Below are positions 54,556 through 63,151 of a stretch of 64,000 bases of DNA, piece after piece. This DNA is from Gammaproteobacteria bacterium (GTDB taxonomy: Bacteria > Pseudomonadota > Gammaproteobacteria > Enterobacterales > Psychrobiaceae), in the NCBI GenBank assembly GCA_013214965.1, contig JABSRU010000007.1, positions 1 to 64,000 of the forward strand, written 5' to 3'. Under the pieces are notes generated by a model. That model was not told the DNA's origin and did no database searches. It was given only the letters and a program-made list of their open reading frames with translations. Both the position numbers and the translations under genes were made by a program. Positions within the stretch are counted from its first letter, which is position 1. Each line of letters starts with the position of its first letter.

Positions 54556-55752
54556 TTGATTGATTTAGGGTTTAGTAAAGGGTTGACAGAGTTTGCAGCT
54601 AACCAGCAGGGATCTTTTTTTGTTTATGATCTCGATGCGTTAAGTGATCATATTGCCAATTTGCAAAATGATCATATTAAACTGTGGTTTGCGGTTAAGG
54701 CAAATCCTCTATCGTCAGTTATTCAGACCCTTGACCGCCAAGGGATGAATTTTGATGTTGCCAGTGTTGGTGAACTCGAACAGGTATTAGCGCAAGGGAT
54801 TAGGCCGCAACGTATTTTAAATACCGGACCAGCGAAATCGGCTCAGCAATTAGCTCTTTTCCTGCAACGAGGTGTTAATACCTACGTGGTTGAAAGTATC
54901 AATCAGCTTAAATTACTTAATCAATTAGCCGAGAGCGTTGATTTTAAACCGCAGGTGTTATTGCGGGTGCAGTTACGTTTTGATGATGACGGAGATAACC
55001 CGTTGGGTGGTAATAGCCTCACGCCTTTTGGTTTAGGTATTGATGAATGGAGTGAGATTGATTTAGCTGATTATTCGAAAGTTGACGTGGTTGGCTTACA
55101 CATTTTCCAGTGGGGAAATATGCTCGATGGCGCTAAATTGATTAGCTTGTGGCAGCAGATGATTACGCCGCTTAAGGCATTAGCGCTGACGCTTAATTTT
55201 GAATTTAAGGTGCTAGATTTAGGTGGCGGTCTTGGTATTCCCTATGCGGGTGAACAAACAAAATTAGATTGGGCCACGCTAGTCGCGGCACTAAATATCA
55301 TTAAACAGCAGGCTAATGTTAATGAATTATGGTTGGAGCTTGGGCGTTTTGCCGTTGGGGAGTATGGTCATTACCTGACTAAGGTCGTTGATCGTAAAAT
55401 AAACTATCAACAACAAATGTTAGTGCTTGAAGGGGGAATTAACCATTTGTTACGGCCTGCGATCACCGCTCAACCTTTCCCGGTGCAATTATTAAGAAAA
55501 AGTGACGGTGACTTTGAGCCATTTCATCTTCACGGTCCTCTGTGTACCAGTCTCGACAAGTTAGGGGTTTTGGCGCTACCTAACGATGTAGCGATTGATG
55601 ATCATTTAGTGTTTTCACAATGCGGCGCCTATGGCTTTACGGAGGCGATGCCATTTTTCTTATGTCATAGTTTACCCGCCGAAGTTATTTATCAAGCGGG
55701 GGAGTTTAAGGTGATACGGCCGACTCAACCCGCCAGTAGTTATTTATTTTAA
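54556..55752 (+). CDS. Fold type III PLP decarboxylase, LysA-like but lacking the DAP signature
   Basis: 398 residues, TTG start with AAGGGG before it. Alanine-racemase-like PLP fold: Lys48 in FAVKANP (Schiff base), LDLGGGLGIPY (phosphate loop), LELGRFAVGEYG, and a Tyr in CGAYGFTEAM. At 330-334 it reads CTSLD where diaminopimelate decarboxylase has CESGD; the Glu and Gly that help recognise the D-centre of meso-DAP are absent. The CTxLD version recalls BtrK-like and exosortase-associated decarboxylases. Operon position implies a lysine-pathway substrate, perhaps a succinylated one. Confidence 0.82.
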   Translation: MIDLGFSKGLTEFAANQQGSFFVYDLDALSDHIANLQNDHIKLWFAVKANPLSSVIQTLDRQGMNFDVASVGELEQVLAQGIRPQRILNTGPAKSAQQLALFLQRGVNTYVVESINQLKLLNQLAESVDFKPQVLLRVQLRFDDDGDNPLGGNSLTPFGLGIDEWSEIDLADYSKVDVVGLHIFQWGNMLDGAKLISLWQQMITPLKALALTLNFEFKVLDLGGGLGIPYAGEQTKLDWATLVAALNIIKQQANVNELWLELGRFAVGEYGHYLTKVVDRKINYQQQMLVLEGGINHLLRPAITAQPFPVQLLRKSDGDFEPFHLHGPLCTSLDKLGVLALPNDVAIDDHLVFSQCGAYGFTEAMPFFLCHSLPAEVIYQAGEFKVIRPTQPASSYLF

Positions 55753-55761
55753 AGGTTTTTT

Positions 55762-56880
55762 ATGTCACAAATACAATCGAGTACTCTTGAAGTGACTCAA
55801 ATGGCCAATGGCCAAGCGATGACTGTTCCTGTGTACACTATTAAAGGTCAAGGCTCTGGGCCTAGTGTATATATTCAAGCCAATATTCATGGCGCTGAAG
55901 TACAAGGCAATGCGGTCATTTACCAATTACTAGAACAATTAAAACAGTTGGATTGTTATGGTGATATCACCTTAGTACCGTTAGCTAATCCCATTGGTAC
56001 TAATCAAAAGAGCGGCGAATTCACCTTAGGGCGTTTTGATCCAATCACTGGCGAAAACTGGAATCGTGGCTATCATTTTAATCCCCAATTACCAGCTCAG
56101 TTTGCCGCTGCTAATCCTGATTTGACCATGAATGAGATTGTTGAACAATATCGCGCTTTGATCATTAGCGATCTCGAACAACAGAAAATAAATAATCCGT
56201 ACGGGGTTAAAACCGGCCATGCGCTTTGTGCTAAATTGCAACGAATGGCCTTTGAAGCAGATATAGTGTTGGATTTGCATACCGGTCCTATTTCATCACG
56301 TCATCTCTATTGTCCTGAATATACGAAAGATAGCGCGTTGTTCTTTGATATTCCCCATGTACTTTTTATTCCTCAGGACTTTGATGGTGCATTAGATGAA
56401 GCCTGCTTTTGTCCGTGGTGGCAATTACAACAAGCTTATCAGCAACAAGGACGAGAAATTGAAGTCGCGGTTGCAGCATTTACCCTTGAGTTAGGTTCGC
56501 AAGAGTGGCTCTGTTTAGATGAAGCAAAACGGGACAGCAACAGTGTCTTAAGTTACTTAAGTCATCGCGGAGTGGTTAAGCACGGGCTGTTTAAACCACA
56601 AGTGATGACTCGCTACGGTTGTTACTTAAAAGATTATCGTGCATTTTATGCCCCCAAGAGTGCGATGGTTGAATATTTAGCGCCGTTAGGTGGCTTGATA
56701 TCCCAAGGCGAGCCATTGGTGAGGATGTTGCGCATCGATCGCTACGGTCATGATGATGCTGTTGAAGTCATTGCTGCTCCTGATGATTGCATTGCAATTT
56801 TACATTTTGCTTCGGCCAGTGTTAATCAAGGCACAGAACTTTATAAATTGTTCACCAATTATTTCACTTTATCAGCGTAA
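55762..56880 (+). CDS. M14-family succinylglutamate desuccinylase/aspartoacylase-like deacylase
   Basis: 372 residues. Zinc carboxypeptidase fold of the AstE/aspartoacylase branch: HGAE with His43 and Glu46, a later zinc His in VLDLHTGP, and a catalytic Glu in FTLELGSQEW. PLANPIGTNQ and FTLGRFDPITGENWNRGY are family patches; a beta-barrel tail follows. It should remove an acyl group from an amino acid. As last gene after the DapD-like succinyltransferase and the decarboxylase it is the obvious candidate for desuccinylation, a job usually done by DapE. Confidence 0.85.
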   Translation: MSQIQSSTLEVTQMANGQAMTVPVYTIKGQGSGPSVYIQANIHGAEVQGNAVIYQLLEQLKQLDCYGDITLVPLANPIGTNQKSGEFTLGRFDPITGENWNRGYHFNPQLPAQFAAANPDLTMNEIVEQYRALIISDLEQQKINNPYGVKTGHALCAKLQRMAFEADIVLDLHTGPISSRHLYCPEYTKDSALFFDIPHVLFIPQDFDGALDEACFCPWWQLQQAYQQQGREIEVAVAAFTLELGSQEWLCLDEAKRDSNSVLSYLSHRGVVKHGLFKPQVMTRYGCYLKDYRAFYAPKSAMVEYLAPLGGLISQGEPLVRMLRIDRYGHDDAVEVIAAPDDCIAILHFASASVNQGTELYKLFTNYFTLSA

Positions 56881-56921
56881 GCCGTTAAGCTTATGCCTAA
56901 GTATTTTTAAGTGGATTTATT

Positions 56922-57218
56922 ATGGCCATTGGTAGTCGTAACAAAAAGAAAAAAGGCCCAGCAACAACCCCTGCTAAAGTGGTTGGTTCAGGCAATGTCA
57001 TTGTTGAAGTCAATGTTGAGCCGATTGAGCTTTACAAGATTTTAAAAATTGAAAACTTGGTTGAAGGCGGTGGTGAAGCAAAAGTGCGTATCGCAAACGG
57101 TGAAGTGATGCTTAATGGGTTGATTGAAACTCGTAAACGTAAAAAGGTTTATCATAACGATGAAGTGGAATACTTAGGGCAAGTCATAACCGTAAAGTTT
57201 GTTGGAACCGCTGAGTAA
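56922..57218 (+). CDS. ybcJ: YbcJ-like S4-domain RNA-binding protein
   Basis: 98 residues. A basic head (GSRNKKKKGP), then an S4-like domain (about 30-98): ELYKILKIENLVEGGGEAKVRIANGEVMLNGLIETRKRKKVYHNDEVEY in order, the family signature. Binds structured RNA, probably ribosome-related. 41 bp after the M14 gene and 4 bp before the ybaN-like gene. Confidence 0.85.
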   Translation: MAIGSRNKKKKGPATTPAKVVGSGNVIVEVNVEPIELYKILKIENLVEGGGEAKVRIANGEVMLNGLIETRKRKKVYHNDEVEYLGQVITVKFVGTAE

Positions 57219-57222
57219 TGTG

Positions 57223-57597
57223 ATGGAAAAATTTAAACGATTTTGTTTGATTTTTATCGGTGTCACTTCATTAGTGTTTGGCATAATAGGGATAGTATTA
57301 CCTGTGCTGCCAACCACGCCTTTTTTATTGCTGTCAGCGGCCTGTTTTGCCCGTAGCAGCGATAAATTTTATCAATGGTTAATTACACACCCTTGGTTTG
57401 GCGAATATATTCAAAACTATCGCAGTGGTCGCGGTATACCCCTCAAAGTTAAAATCATCACTATTTGTTTACTTTGGTTGTCGATCGGTAGTTCGGTCAT
57501 CTGGTTTGTTGATTTTTTCTGGGCAAAAATTATAATGATCTTGATAGCGCTGAGCGTTTCTTGTTATCTTTTGACGCGCCCGACGCTTGATTCTTAA
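57223..57597 (+). CDS. ybaN: YbaN-family (DUF454) inner-membrane protein
   Basis: 124 residues from ATG 57223. Two or three hydrophobic helices; LVFGIIGIVLPVLPTTPFLLLSAACFARSS is the DUF454 hallmark, with HPWFGEYIQNYRSGRGIPLKVK next. Function unknown. In E. coli ybaN is elsewhere; here it follows the ybcJ-like gene closely. Confidence 0.88.
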   Translation: MEKFKRFCLIFIGVTSLVFGIIGIVLPVLPTTPFLLLSAACFARSSDKFYQWLITHPWFGEYIQNYRSGRGIPLKVKIITICLLWLSIGSSVIWFVDFFWAKIIMILIALSVSCYLLTRPTLDS

Positions 57598-57741
57598 GAT
57601 TTTAGATAACTTAAAACATTTATTTGAACCTTGGTTTATTGAGAGCCGAGGCTTTGCTTTAAATATCGACTCCCAAAATAATAGACAACTCATGATGGTA
57701 ATGACCAATAATCCTGCGAGTAAATAAAGAATGATTTCCAT
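57598..57741 (-). CDS. Possible small membrane protein convergent with ybaN
   Basis: ATG at 57741 on the minus strand opens MEIILYLLAGLLVITIMSCLLF, one clear membrane helix, then a polar tail (KAKPRLSINQGSNK). The frame goes on about 130 bp into the ybaN gene in antisense (to 57469), which makes the full length doubtful. No family recognised. Confidence 0.3.
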
Positions 57742-57826
57742 GGGGGTCTCAAACATTAAATGAGTTAGATAGTTAAAGCCTAGTTCAGTTTGACTAAAAT
57801 TCCAGCACTTACTTAAGGTTGGTTAA

Positions 57827-58339
57827 ATGATGAAGACTAAATATATTGGATTTACCCTGCTTGAATTACTGATTGTTATTTTGATTGTTGCTATTTTATC
57901 GTTAATAGCAACGACCTCTTTCACTGACGATAGTGCAGAGGCGAGGCGGGATAATCGCCTGTCATTATTACGAGCACAGCTGTTTTTTGCTCGAATATAT
58001 GCAATTGATAATAATACCAATGTTACGCTTTGCCCGTTGGTTAAAGCCAGTTGTACTAAAGTATGGCAACAAGATCTGACACTCTTTAATGATCTTAACG
58101 GCAATAGTAAGTTCGATGATAACGATCTTATTCTTCGAAAACTCCCCGCTACTCATGGTCAAGATGCACTTAGTTACCCCAAAAAATCGATCACCTATCG
58201 CCCTAATGGCAGTATTTCAGGCTTTCAGTCAGGCAGTTTTGTTTATTGTCCGCCATCATCATCCGATGTCGCAGGAAAAAGAATAACCGTTAGTCAGGCG
58301 GGGCGGATCCGGTTTAGAACCACTGATAAATGTGAGTAA
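57827..58339 (+). CDS. fimT: FimT/GspH-type minor prepilin
   Basis: 170 residues. Class III prepilin peptide KYIGFTLLELLIVILIVAILSLIATTSF: cleavage before Phe9 with Glu at +5. The GspH/FimT domain follows (DNNTNVTLCPL and ITVSQAGRIRFRTTDKC). Such proteins prime type IV pili; FimT homologues in Legionella and others bind DNA. It is on the plus strand, convergent with pilE, so not in the pilV-E operon. Confidence 0.85.
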   Translation: MMKTKYIGFTLLELLIVILIVAILSLIATTSFTDDSAEARRDNRLSLLRAQLFFARIYAIDNNTNVTLCPLVKASCTKVWQQDLTLFNDLNGNSKFDDNDLILRKLPATHGQDALSYPKKSITYRPNGSISGFQSGSFVYCPPSSSDVAGKRITVSQAGRIRFRTTDKCE

Positions 58340-58347
58340 TTGATAGT

Positions 58348-58752
58348 TTACTCACTCCAGCAAGTGGCTTTGGTTGCACTGCCGGTTGATTTTCTTTCAC
58401 CGAGATCATTGATAGAAAAGCTGGTACATTTTTGATCTGCCTGTGCCGTACTGGCACGTTTAGCGGTGATAGTAAAAGTTTTTTTATCCTTAGCAAGGGC
58501 CATAGTTACTATATACAAGCCAGTGCTAGTAGTTTTTCTGATGTTTAATTCGCTCAGCTTATTACTGAATTGATAATTGTCGATATAGTACTGTTCTTGC
58601 TGATTAGCGCCATAGAGTAAAACAGAAATCGCTTCGCTGCGCGAGGCTCTAATAACATAGCTACTATAATTGGGCTGAGCGATAGCGGTTAAAATCCCAA
58701 CGATCACCAGACATATTAATAATTCCATCAATGAAAATCCCGTGTTTTTCAT
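58348..58752 (-). CDS. pilE: Type IV minor pilin PilE
   Basis: 134 residues. Prepilin leader KNTGFSLMELLICLVIVGILTAIAQPNYSSYVIRASRSEA: cleavage before Phe6 and Glu at +5. ANQQEQYYIDNYQF is the PilE/PilA minor-pilin landmark; two C-terminal Cys (CTSF, ATCWSE) form the disulfide loop. Last gene of the pilVWXY1E operon, 4 bp after pilY1. Confidence 0.9.
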   Translation of the reverse strand: MKNTGFSLMELLICLVIVGILTAIAQPNYSSYVIRASRSEAISVLLYGANQQEQYYIDNYQFSNKLSELNIRKTTSTGLYIVTMALAKDKKTFTITAKRASTAQADQKCTSFSINDLGERKSTGSATKATCWSE

Positions 58753-58756
58753 CGGA

Positions 58757-61660
58757 CTAATCGCCAGTTCTTAGGTGACTGTATGAGCGGTAAAGTCGTA
58801 ACCCCGGTGCTTTTGATGAGACAAAGTCAATCCGATGGTTGCCATTAATATCCAATGGCACTAATGACTCCATGATCATTAAATTTCTCAATGTTGCACC
58901 ATTTGTTCCGCCATGCAAGGTAAGCCATTGTGCATTTTGATTGTCCGAATAGGCTAAGTATTGAGGCGGTAGGCTAGAAATACTGCGACCAATTCTCCAG
59001 GATAATTTGTCATATATTTGGGTTGCGTAATGTAAATGAAAAGCATACAAACTGGCAGCCCAATCGCTGACTAAGCATTGATTACTTGGTGATGAAGCGA
59101 CTTGGTAGCCGGAAAAATAAATCACTCCACTGTTTATTCTGGCTTTCGATAATACTTTCTCTCCTGACTTTAATCGATATTTCCAGCCATGGGCACGGGA
59201 TAATTTCTGTTCAACTTGATTAAATAATTTAAGATTAGTGGCTGCTTGAGCAAAATAGTCCTGATTCATCGTCACTAACTGTTCGCTGGTGATAACCGTA
59301 GGTTTCTTTAGTTTGTAATAGGATTTAGTCACCGTTTGTTTATCTCGAAGCATATAAAAATAATTATTAATATCTTGATGCTTGGGTCGAGTTCTATTGC
59401 CACTACCAATGGCGATAGCAGTAAATTGGGTATTGATTCTACTGTTCGTTGTAACATGACTAAATAACGTTTGTGCAATGGTTGGTTGATAAAAAAATTG
59501 TCGCTGTTGCCGTGTTGATGATGACGCTAAGCTGGCCAATTTAAACACACTCCAAGGCGTTTTATAGTCAAGGGGGTATTGACCAGGTAGATCGATACGC
59601 CAGATATTACCACCGAGATCACTGGCATATAGTCGATCAACAAAACCATCATTATCAGAATCAAGAGTGGCGATTTCACTTGTTATACTATGTTGTCCCG
59701 GAAAATGGGTCATGCCCGTTGGGGTTAAACTCCACACTAATTTTCCGGTTTGAGCATCGACGATATACAGTCCGCGACCGTTGGTGCTATTAATCAATGG
59801 TTGCTGGTCGTGATGGCTATCGTAACCAGCGCCAAAGACTAGCAAGGGTTTTGAGCGGTAACCTTTGATATTAACAAAAATAACGGTGGGTTTAGACCAA
59901 CTTTGACCAAGTTCAGAAAATAGCCCAGTGTTATTGATCGTCCACATTAGGCGAGGATACTGCGGGTTTGTGATATCAAGAGCATAATATGAACTACCTC
60001 CGCGACGCATGCCAAAAAAGGCCCAAACCTTATCGTCATCATTAATGTAGCCATCATTATTTTTATCCACGATATGGAGTGTCGGTGTTAAATCCATGCC
60101 GTAAATCTTAGTGGCGCGGACATTATCTTTGAGGGCTTGGAGATAAGGATAAAGTTGATAGGGAATAAATGCCCAATTTTCGGTTATTTTATTACCGCTG
60201 TCGCTAAACAAATGAATAAAACCGCCATTGGTGGTCACTAAAATACCAGTGTTATTTGGTGAGTAGTGAATGAGCACTGGCTGGGAGTGCAACGGATCAG
60301 CCATGATGTCATGGCGATAATCGACTTGGGAACCATCATTGTTTTGATCGTCGATATCAATCCCGCTGGCCCAACGAAATAAATCCGTCAGCTTGCCGAC
60401 ATCTGTCGCCATGTATTTGGCTAACATCTGATGTGAACCCGCGGCACTTATCCCATTGCTTATATTAAAGAGACCCGTGCCAACATCGGTAAAAATCTGT
60501 CGGCTATCACTCGATGATAATTGTTGATTAACACCACCTTTGGTCACGTCATTGCCATCTGGCTGGTGAGTGCTGGGTAGCCAAAATGTTCGGGCATCAT
60601 TGGCAATTAAGCCAGTAAGCGGATCGATGGCTAGGTTATTATTACTATCAACTATTTGGTGATTTTTTAGGGCTAACTTCTTTAAATTACCACGCCATCT
60701 GGCGCGCGGTTGCGGTTCAAACATTCCGTAGTATATTGTGTTGTGGCGTTGATCGATTACCGGCGCTGTAAAACGGACATTACTGATCTTAGCGACTCGA
60801 TCTATTCGGTTAATCGCCGAAATGAGTGCTGGTGAGGAATCAATGTGGTCGTAATCCCCACCCCCTAAGCTTGCAGTTCTTTGCAGCAGTAAAGTTTGCT
60901 CATTCGACAAATTCTGTTTAAAGCTAATGGTTGAAATTGTTGCACTGTTTTTTAATTGTGGGTTGGTCGGCCAAAGATCTTGTTGATGAAGGTAATTAGC
61001 CAGTAAATGGAGATAGCTATTATTAATTGGCTCAGTTGTTAATGATGATAATGTTTTGATCTGAGGGTCTTGCTCTGAATCGAAGCTTGGGCTAGCAGCA
61101 GTGATTAGTTTGATATTAATATTAGAGCAGCATTGATTATCGGGCAAACTAAAAGGGGAGACATAACGATTACCGTATTCGATGGTACGATCTTTTTTAC
61201 TGATTAAATGCTGAGGCATAGAGTAAATACGTTGTTGACCACTGAGATAGAGGTAGGCTTCAAACAGGGTTTCAGAGATAGGTGCTGGTAATTGGCTGGT
61301 TAAATACTGAGTTGCATCAAGCAATTTCTGTGGTGACGAGCCAAACCCTGCCAAAATGAAGCCGCCTTCGCTTTGGTTAAAACTCATTAAGGCATAGTCC
61401 CGGTTTGAATTAGCCTCAAATGTCTCCATTAAAGCATGTTTTATTTCGTCGAGTAGCACATTCGGACAATTGACTTGATCGATTTGGCTACAGCGTTGTT
61501 GTGCTTGATAGCCGATTGAGCTATCGACAATGATTAACACTTTAGGTCGCTCATTACGGTTAAACAAACTATCGATATCTTGAGCATTTAGGAGTTGTAA
61601 TCCACCAATTGATACCGTTAACAGGAGTAAGGTGAGTTTTTTCAGCGTGTTAAGTATCAT
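58757..61660 (-). CDS. pilY1: PilY1-like type IV pilus tip/adhesin protein
   Basis: 967 residues. A signal peptide (ending LLNA), an N-terminal von Willebrand A-like part (VLIIVDSSIGYQ with a MSFNQSEGG later), then a PilY1 C-terminal beta-propeller (about 450-967): LFSDSG near 488, MRRGGSSYYALDITNPQYPRLMW, YIVDAQTGKLVWSL and ASDLGGNIWRIDL. Ca2+-loop motifs are seen at DKNNDGYINDDD and DSDNDGFVDR. It helps pilus extension, adhesion and twitching. Confidence 0.9.
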   Translation of the reverse strand: MILNTLKKLTLLLLTVSIGGLQLLNAQDIDSLFNRNERPKVLIIVDSSIGYQAQQRCSQIDQVNCPNVLLDEIKHALMETFEANSNRDYALMSFNQSEGGFILAGFGSSPQKLLDATQYLTSQLPAPISETLFEAYLYLSGQQRIYSMPQHLISKKDRTIEYGNRYVSPFSLPDNQCCSNINIKLITAASPSFDSEQDPQIKTLSSLTTEPINNSYLHLLANYLHQQDLWPTNPQLKNSATISTISFKQNLSNEQTLLLQRTASLGGGDYDHIDSSPALISAINRIDRVAKISNVRFTAPVIDQRHNTIYYGMFEPQPRARWRGNLKKLALKNHQIVDSNNNLAIDPLTGLIANDARTFWLPSTHQPDGNDVTKGGVNQQLSSSDSRQIFTDVGTGLFNISNGISAAGSHQMLAKYMATDVGKLTDLFRWASGIDIDDQNNDGSQVDYRHDIMADPLHSQPVLIHYSPNNTGILVTTNGGFIHLFSDSGNKITENWAFIPYQLYPYLQALKDNVRATKIYGMDLTPTLHIVDKNNDGYINDDDKVWAFFGMRRGGSSYYALDITNPQYPRLMWTINNTGLFSELGQSWSKPTVIFVNIKGYRSKPLLVFGAGYDSHHDQQPLINSTNGRGLYIVDAQTGKLVWSLTPTGMTHFPGQHSITSEIATLDSDNDGFVDRLYASDLGGNIWRIDLPGQYPLDYKTPWSVFKLASLASSSTRQQRQFFYQPTIAQTLFSHVTTNSRINTQFTAIAIGSGNRTRPKHQDINNYFYMLRDKQTVTKSYYKLKKPTVITSEQLVTMNQDYFAQAATNLKLFNQVEQKLSRAHGWKYRLKSGEKVLSKARINSGVIYFSGYQVASSPSNQCLVSDWAASLYAFHLHYATQIYDKLSWRIGRSISSLPPQYLAYSDNQNAQWLTLHGGTNGATLRNLMIMESLVPLDINGNHRIDFVSSKAPGLRLYRSYSHLRTGD

Positions 61661-61688
61661 GATTATCTCCTTGGCATGATTAAATCTC

Positions 61689-62168
61689 TTAGTGGTTTAA
61701 TTCCTGAATTAAACCACTATGAACAACGATTAAGTGTTGATTTTTTTTACCGTAATTTAAACGAGACTCTAAGCGTAAAATATTACACTTTTGCTCTGAA
61801 CTGGCGGCAAATTGTGCGGGGCAGTTAAGTTGGGCCGTGTTGCTGCCATTATTAAATAAGCGAATATTACTACGTGAACCAACGGGGGTTATGTCAATGC
61901 CAATGGTTTTATCTGCTGGAAAGCGCGTTGCTAACCATAAAAAGTGACTGTCTTGAGCGAGCAATAGTTCTTGTTGTAATGCTTTTTTTGTATCACCTTT
62001 AGCGATATATTCATTGAGTACACTTTGCTGCGCGGCATTAGTCATTTTTAAATCGATAGCACTGATACTCATTAAAGTGACGGCGATACTGGTCATTATC
62101 ATCATCAGTATCAGCGCGGTGACAAGGACAAAGCCCTGTGAAGTCTGGTTGTTGGTTAGAGTTGCCAT
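61689..62168 (-). CDS. pilX: Minor pilin PilX
   Basis: 159 residues. Its leader NQTSQGFVLVTALILMMIMTSIAVTLMS lacks the Glu at +5, as is usual for PilX-type proteins. The PilX-like core (about 45-159) has a Cys pair (LNCPAQF and QKCNIL). It forms part of the priming complex with PilV, PilW and PilY1. Its start overlaps the pilW end by 13 bp. Confidence 0.8.
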   Translation of the reverse strand: MATLTNNQTSQGFVLVTALILMMIMTSIAVTLMSISAIDLKMTNAAQQSVLNEYIAKGDTKKALQQELLLAQDSHFLWLATRFPADKTIGIDITPVGSRSNIRLFNNGSNTAQLNCPAQFAASSEQKCNILRLESRLNYGKKNQHLIVVHSGLIQELNH

Positions 62169-63151
62169 TGCTGCATCCCCGAATTAGTAAGTTTAATCGT
62201 AGAGACCATCAGAGTTCGACGATAATTATCATTAAAGGTTAAACGCCGTTGGGTCGCAGCATTATCACCACCTAAAATAAAAGTGACGGCGTGTTTTGTA
62301 CGATTATTGGCAGGCTCTAATGAGCGGACTAACAGGTATATTTGCACGGTTAATATTTTACTGTCGGCTTGGGCCCAATTAGTTTCGGTCATTTGATCGC
62401 TCGTTTTATAGATATTGACTTGGGCATCGGCGGTGGTATCAAGACCAAAAATAAAGCGGATATTCTCAATACCCTCCATGATCGATTCACTAGACATTCC
62501 GCCTTTTTGAGTCAGGCGTTTTCTCATTAATACTGGCACGCTTAATTTGACGGAATTGACACTATAGTATTGACGGCTAATATAATAAACATGATGGATA
62601 TAATGCCAAATGGTAACATGTGGCGAGCTTGGTAATCGATTTCCGGAGCCAGCAATAATCGTTCCTTGATTACTTTGGCTTAACATATAATACCAATTGT
62701 CATGGCCGAATAAGTCAGATTTCTCTTCACGTCCTAGGTGTTTTATTTGCACAATATCACTATTTTTTTGTGCCCGTTTAACGCAATTAATCATTGTTGT
62801 ACTGTTGACCGTGACACTGTAAATAAACTTGAAATTATGTTCACTGACTTTAGGAAAACTACCATTATTGAAGTTATCAAAACAATCGTTGCCTGGCGTT
62901 ACTGGCACACTGACATTGATAGCATTGAGAGTGTGGGGAAAGTAATTGCCCCAAAACCCTGCCATTTCGAGATCTTTTCTTAATATATCCATCGCTAAAC
63001 GTCCAGACTCCTGTAGCTCGCCGATGATTAAGGTGTCTTTAGTGGTTATTTTTAGGCTGAGATAAGTCATCACGACGCCGCCTAGGATAAAAACACCAAT
63101 CGTCAGGCTGATCATCATTTCGACGAGAGTCATCCCTTGAGAATGTTTCAT
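62156..63151 (-). CDS. pilW: Minor pilin PilW
   Basis: 331 residues. Prepilin leader KHSQGMTLVEMMISLTIGVFILGGVVMTYLSL: Gly before Met, Glu at +5. ELQESGRLAMDILRKDLEMAGFWG is the PilW-domain marker. C-terminal part ends near the pilX overlap. Its ATG overlaps the pilV stop by one base (TAATG), so translation is coupled. Confidence 0.88.
   Translation of the reverse strand: MKHSQGMTLVEMMISLTIGVFILGGVVMTYLSLKITTKDTLIIGELQESGRLAMDILRKDLEMAGFWGNYFPHTLNAINVSVPVTPGNDCFDNFNNGSFPKVSEHNFKFIYSVTVNSTTMINCVKRAQKNSDIVQIKHLGREEKSDLFGHDNWYYMLSQSNQGTIIAGSGNRLPSSPHVTIWHYIHHVYYISRQYYSVNSVKLSVPVLMRKRLTQKGGMSSESIMEGIENIRFIFGLDTTADAQVNIYKTSDQMTETNWAQADSKILTVQIYLLVRSLEPANNRTKHAVTFILGGDNAATQRRLTFNDNYRRTLMVSTIKLTNSGMQQWQL

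Noticed and set aside
12951-57755. GGGGGTCTCA strings near 12954 and 57745, with a weaker one at 15292
   Set aside because: Short, differing contexts and no shared extension; treated as coincidence.
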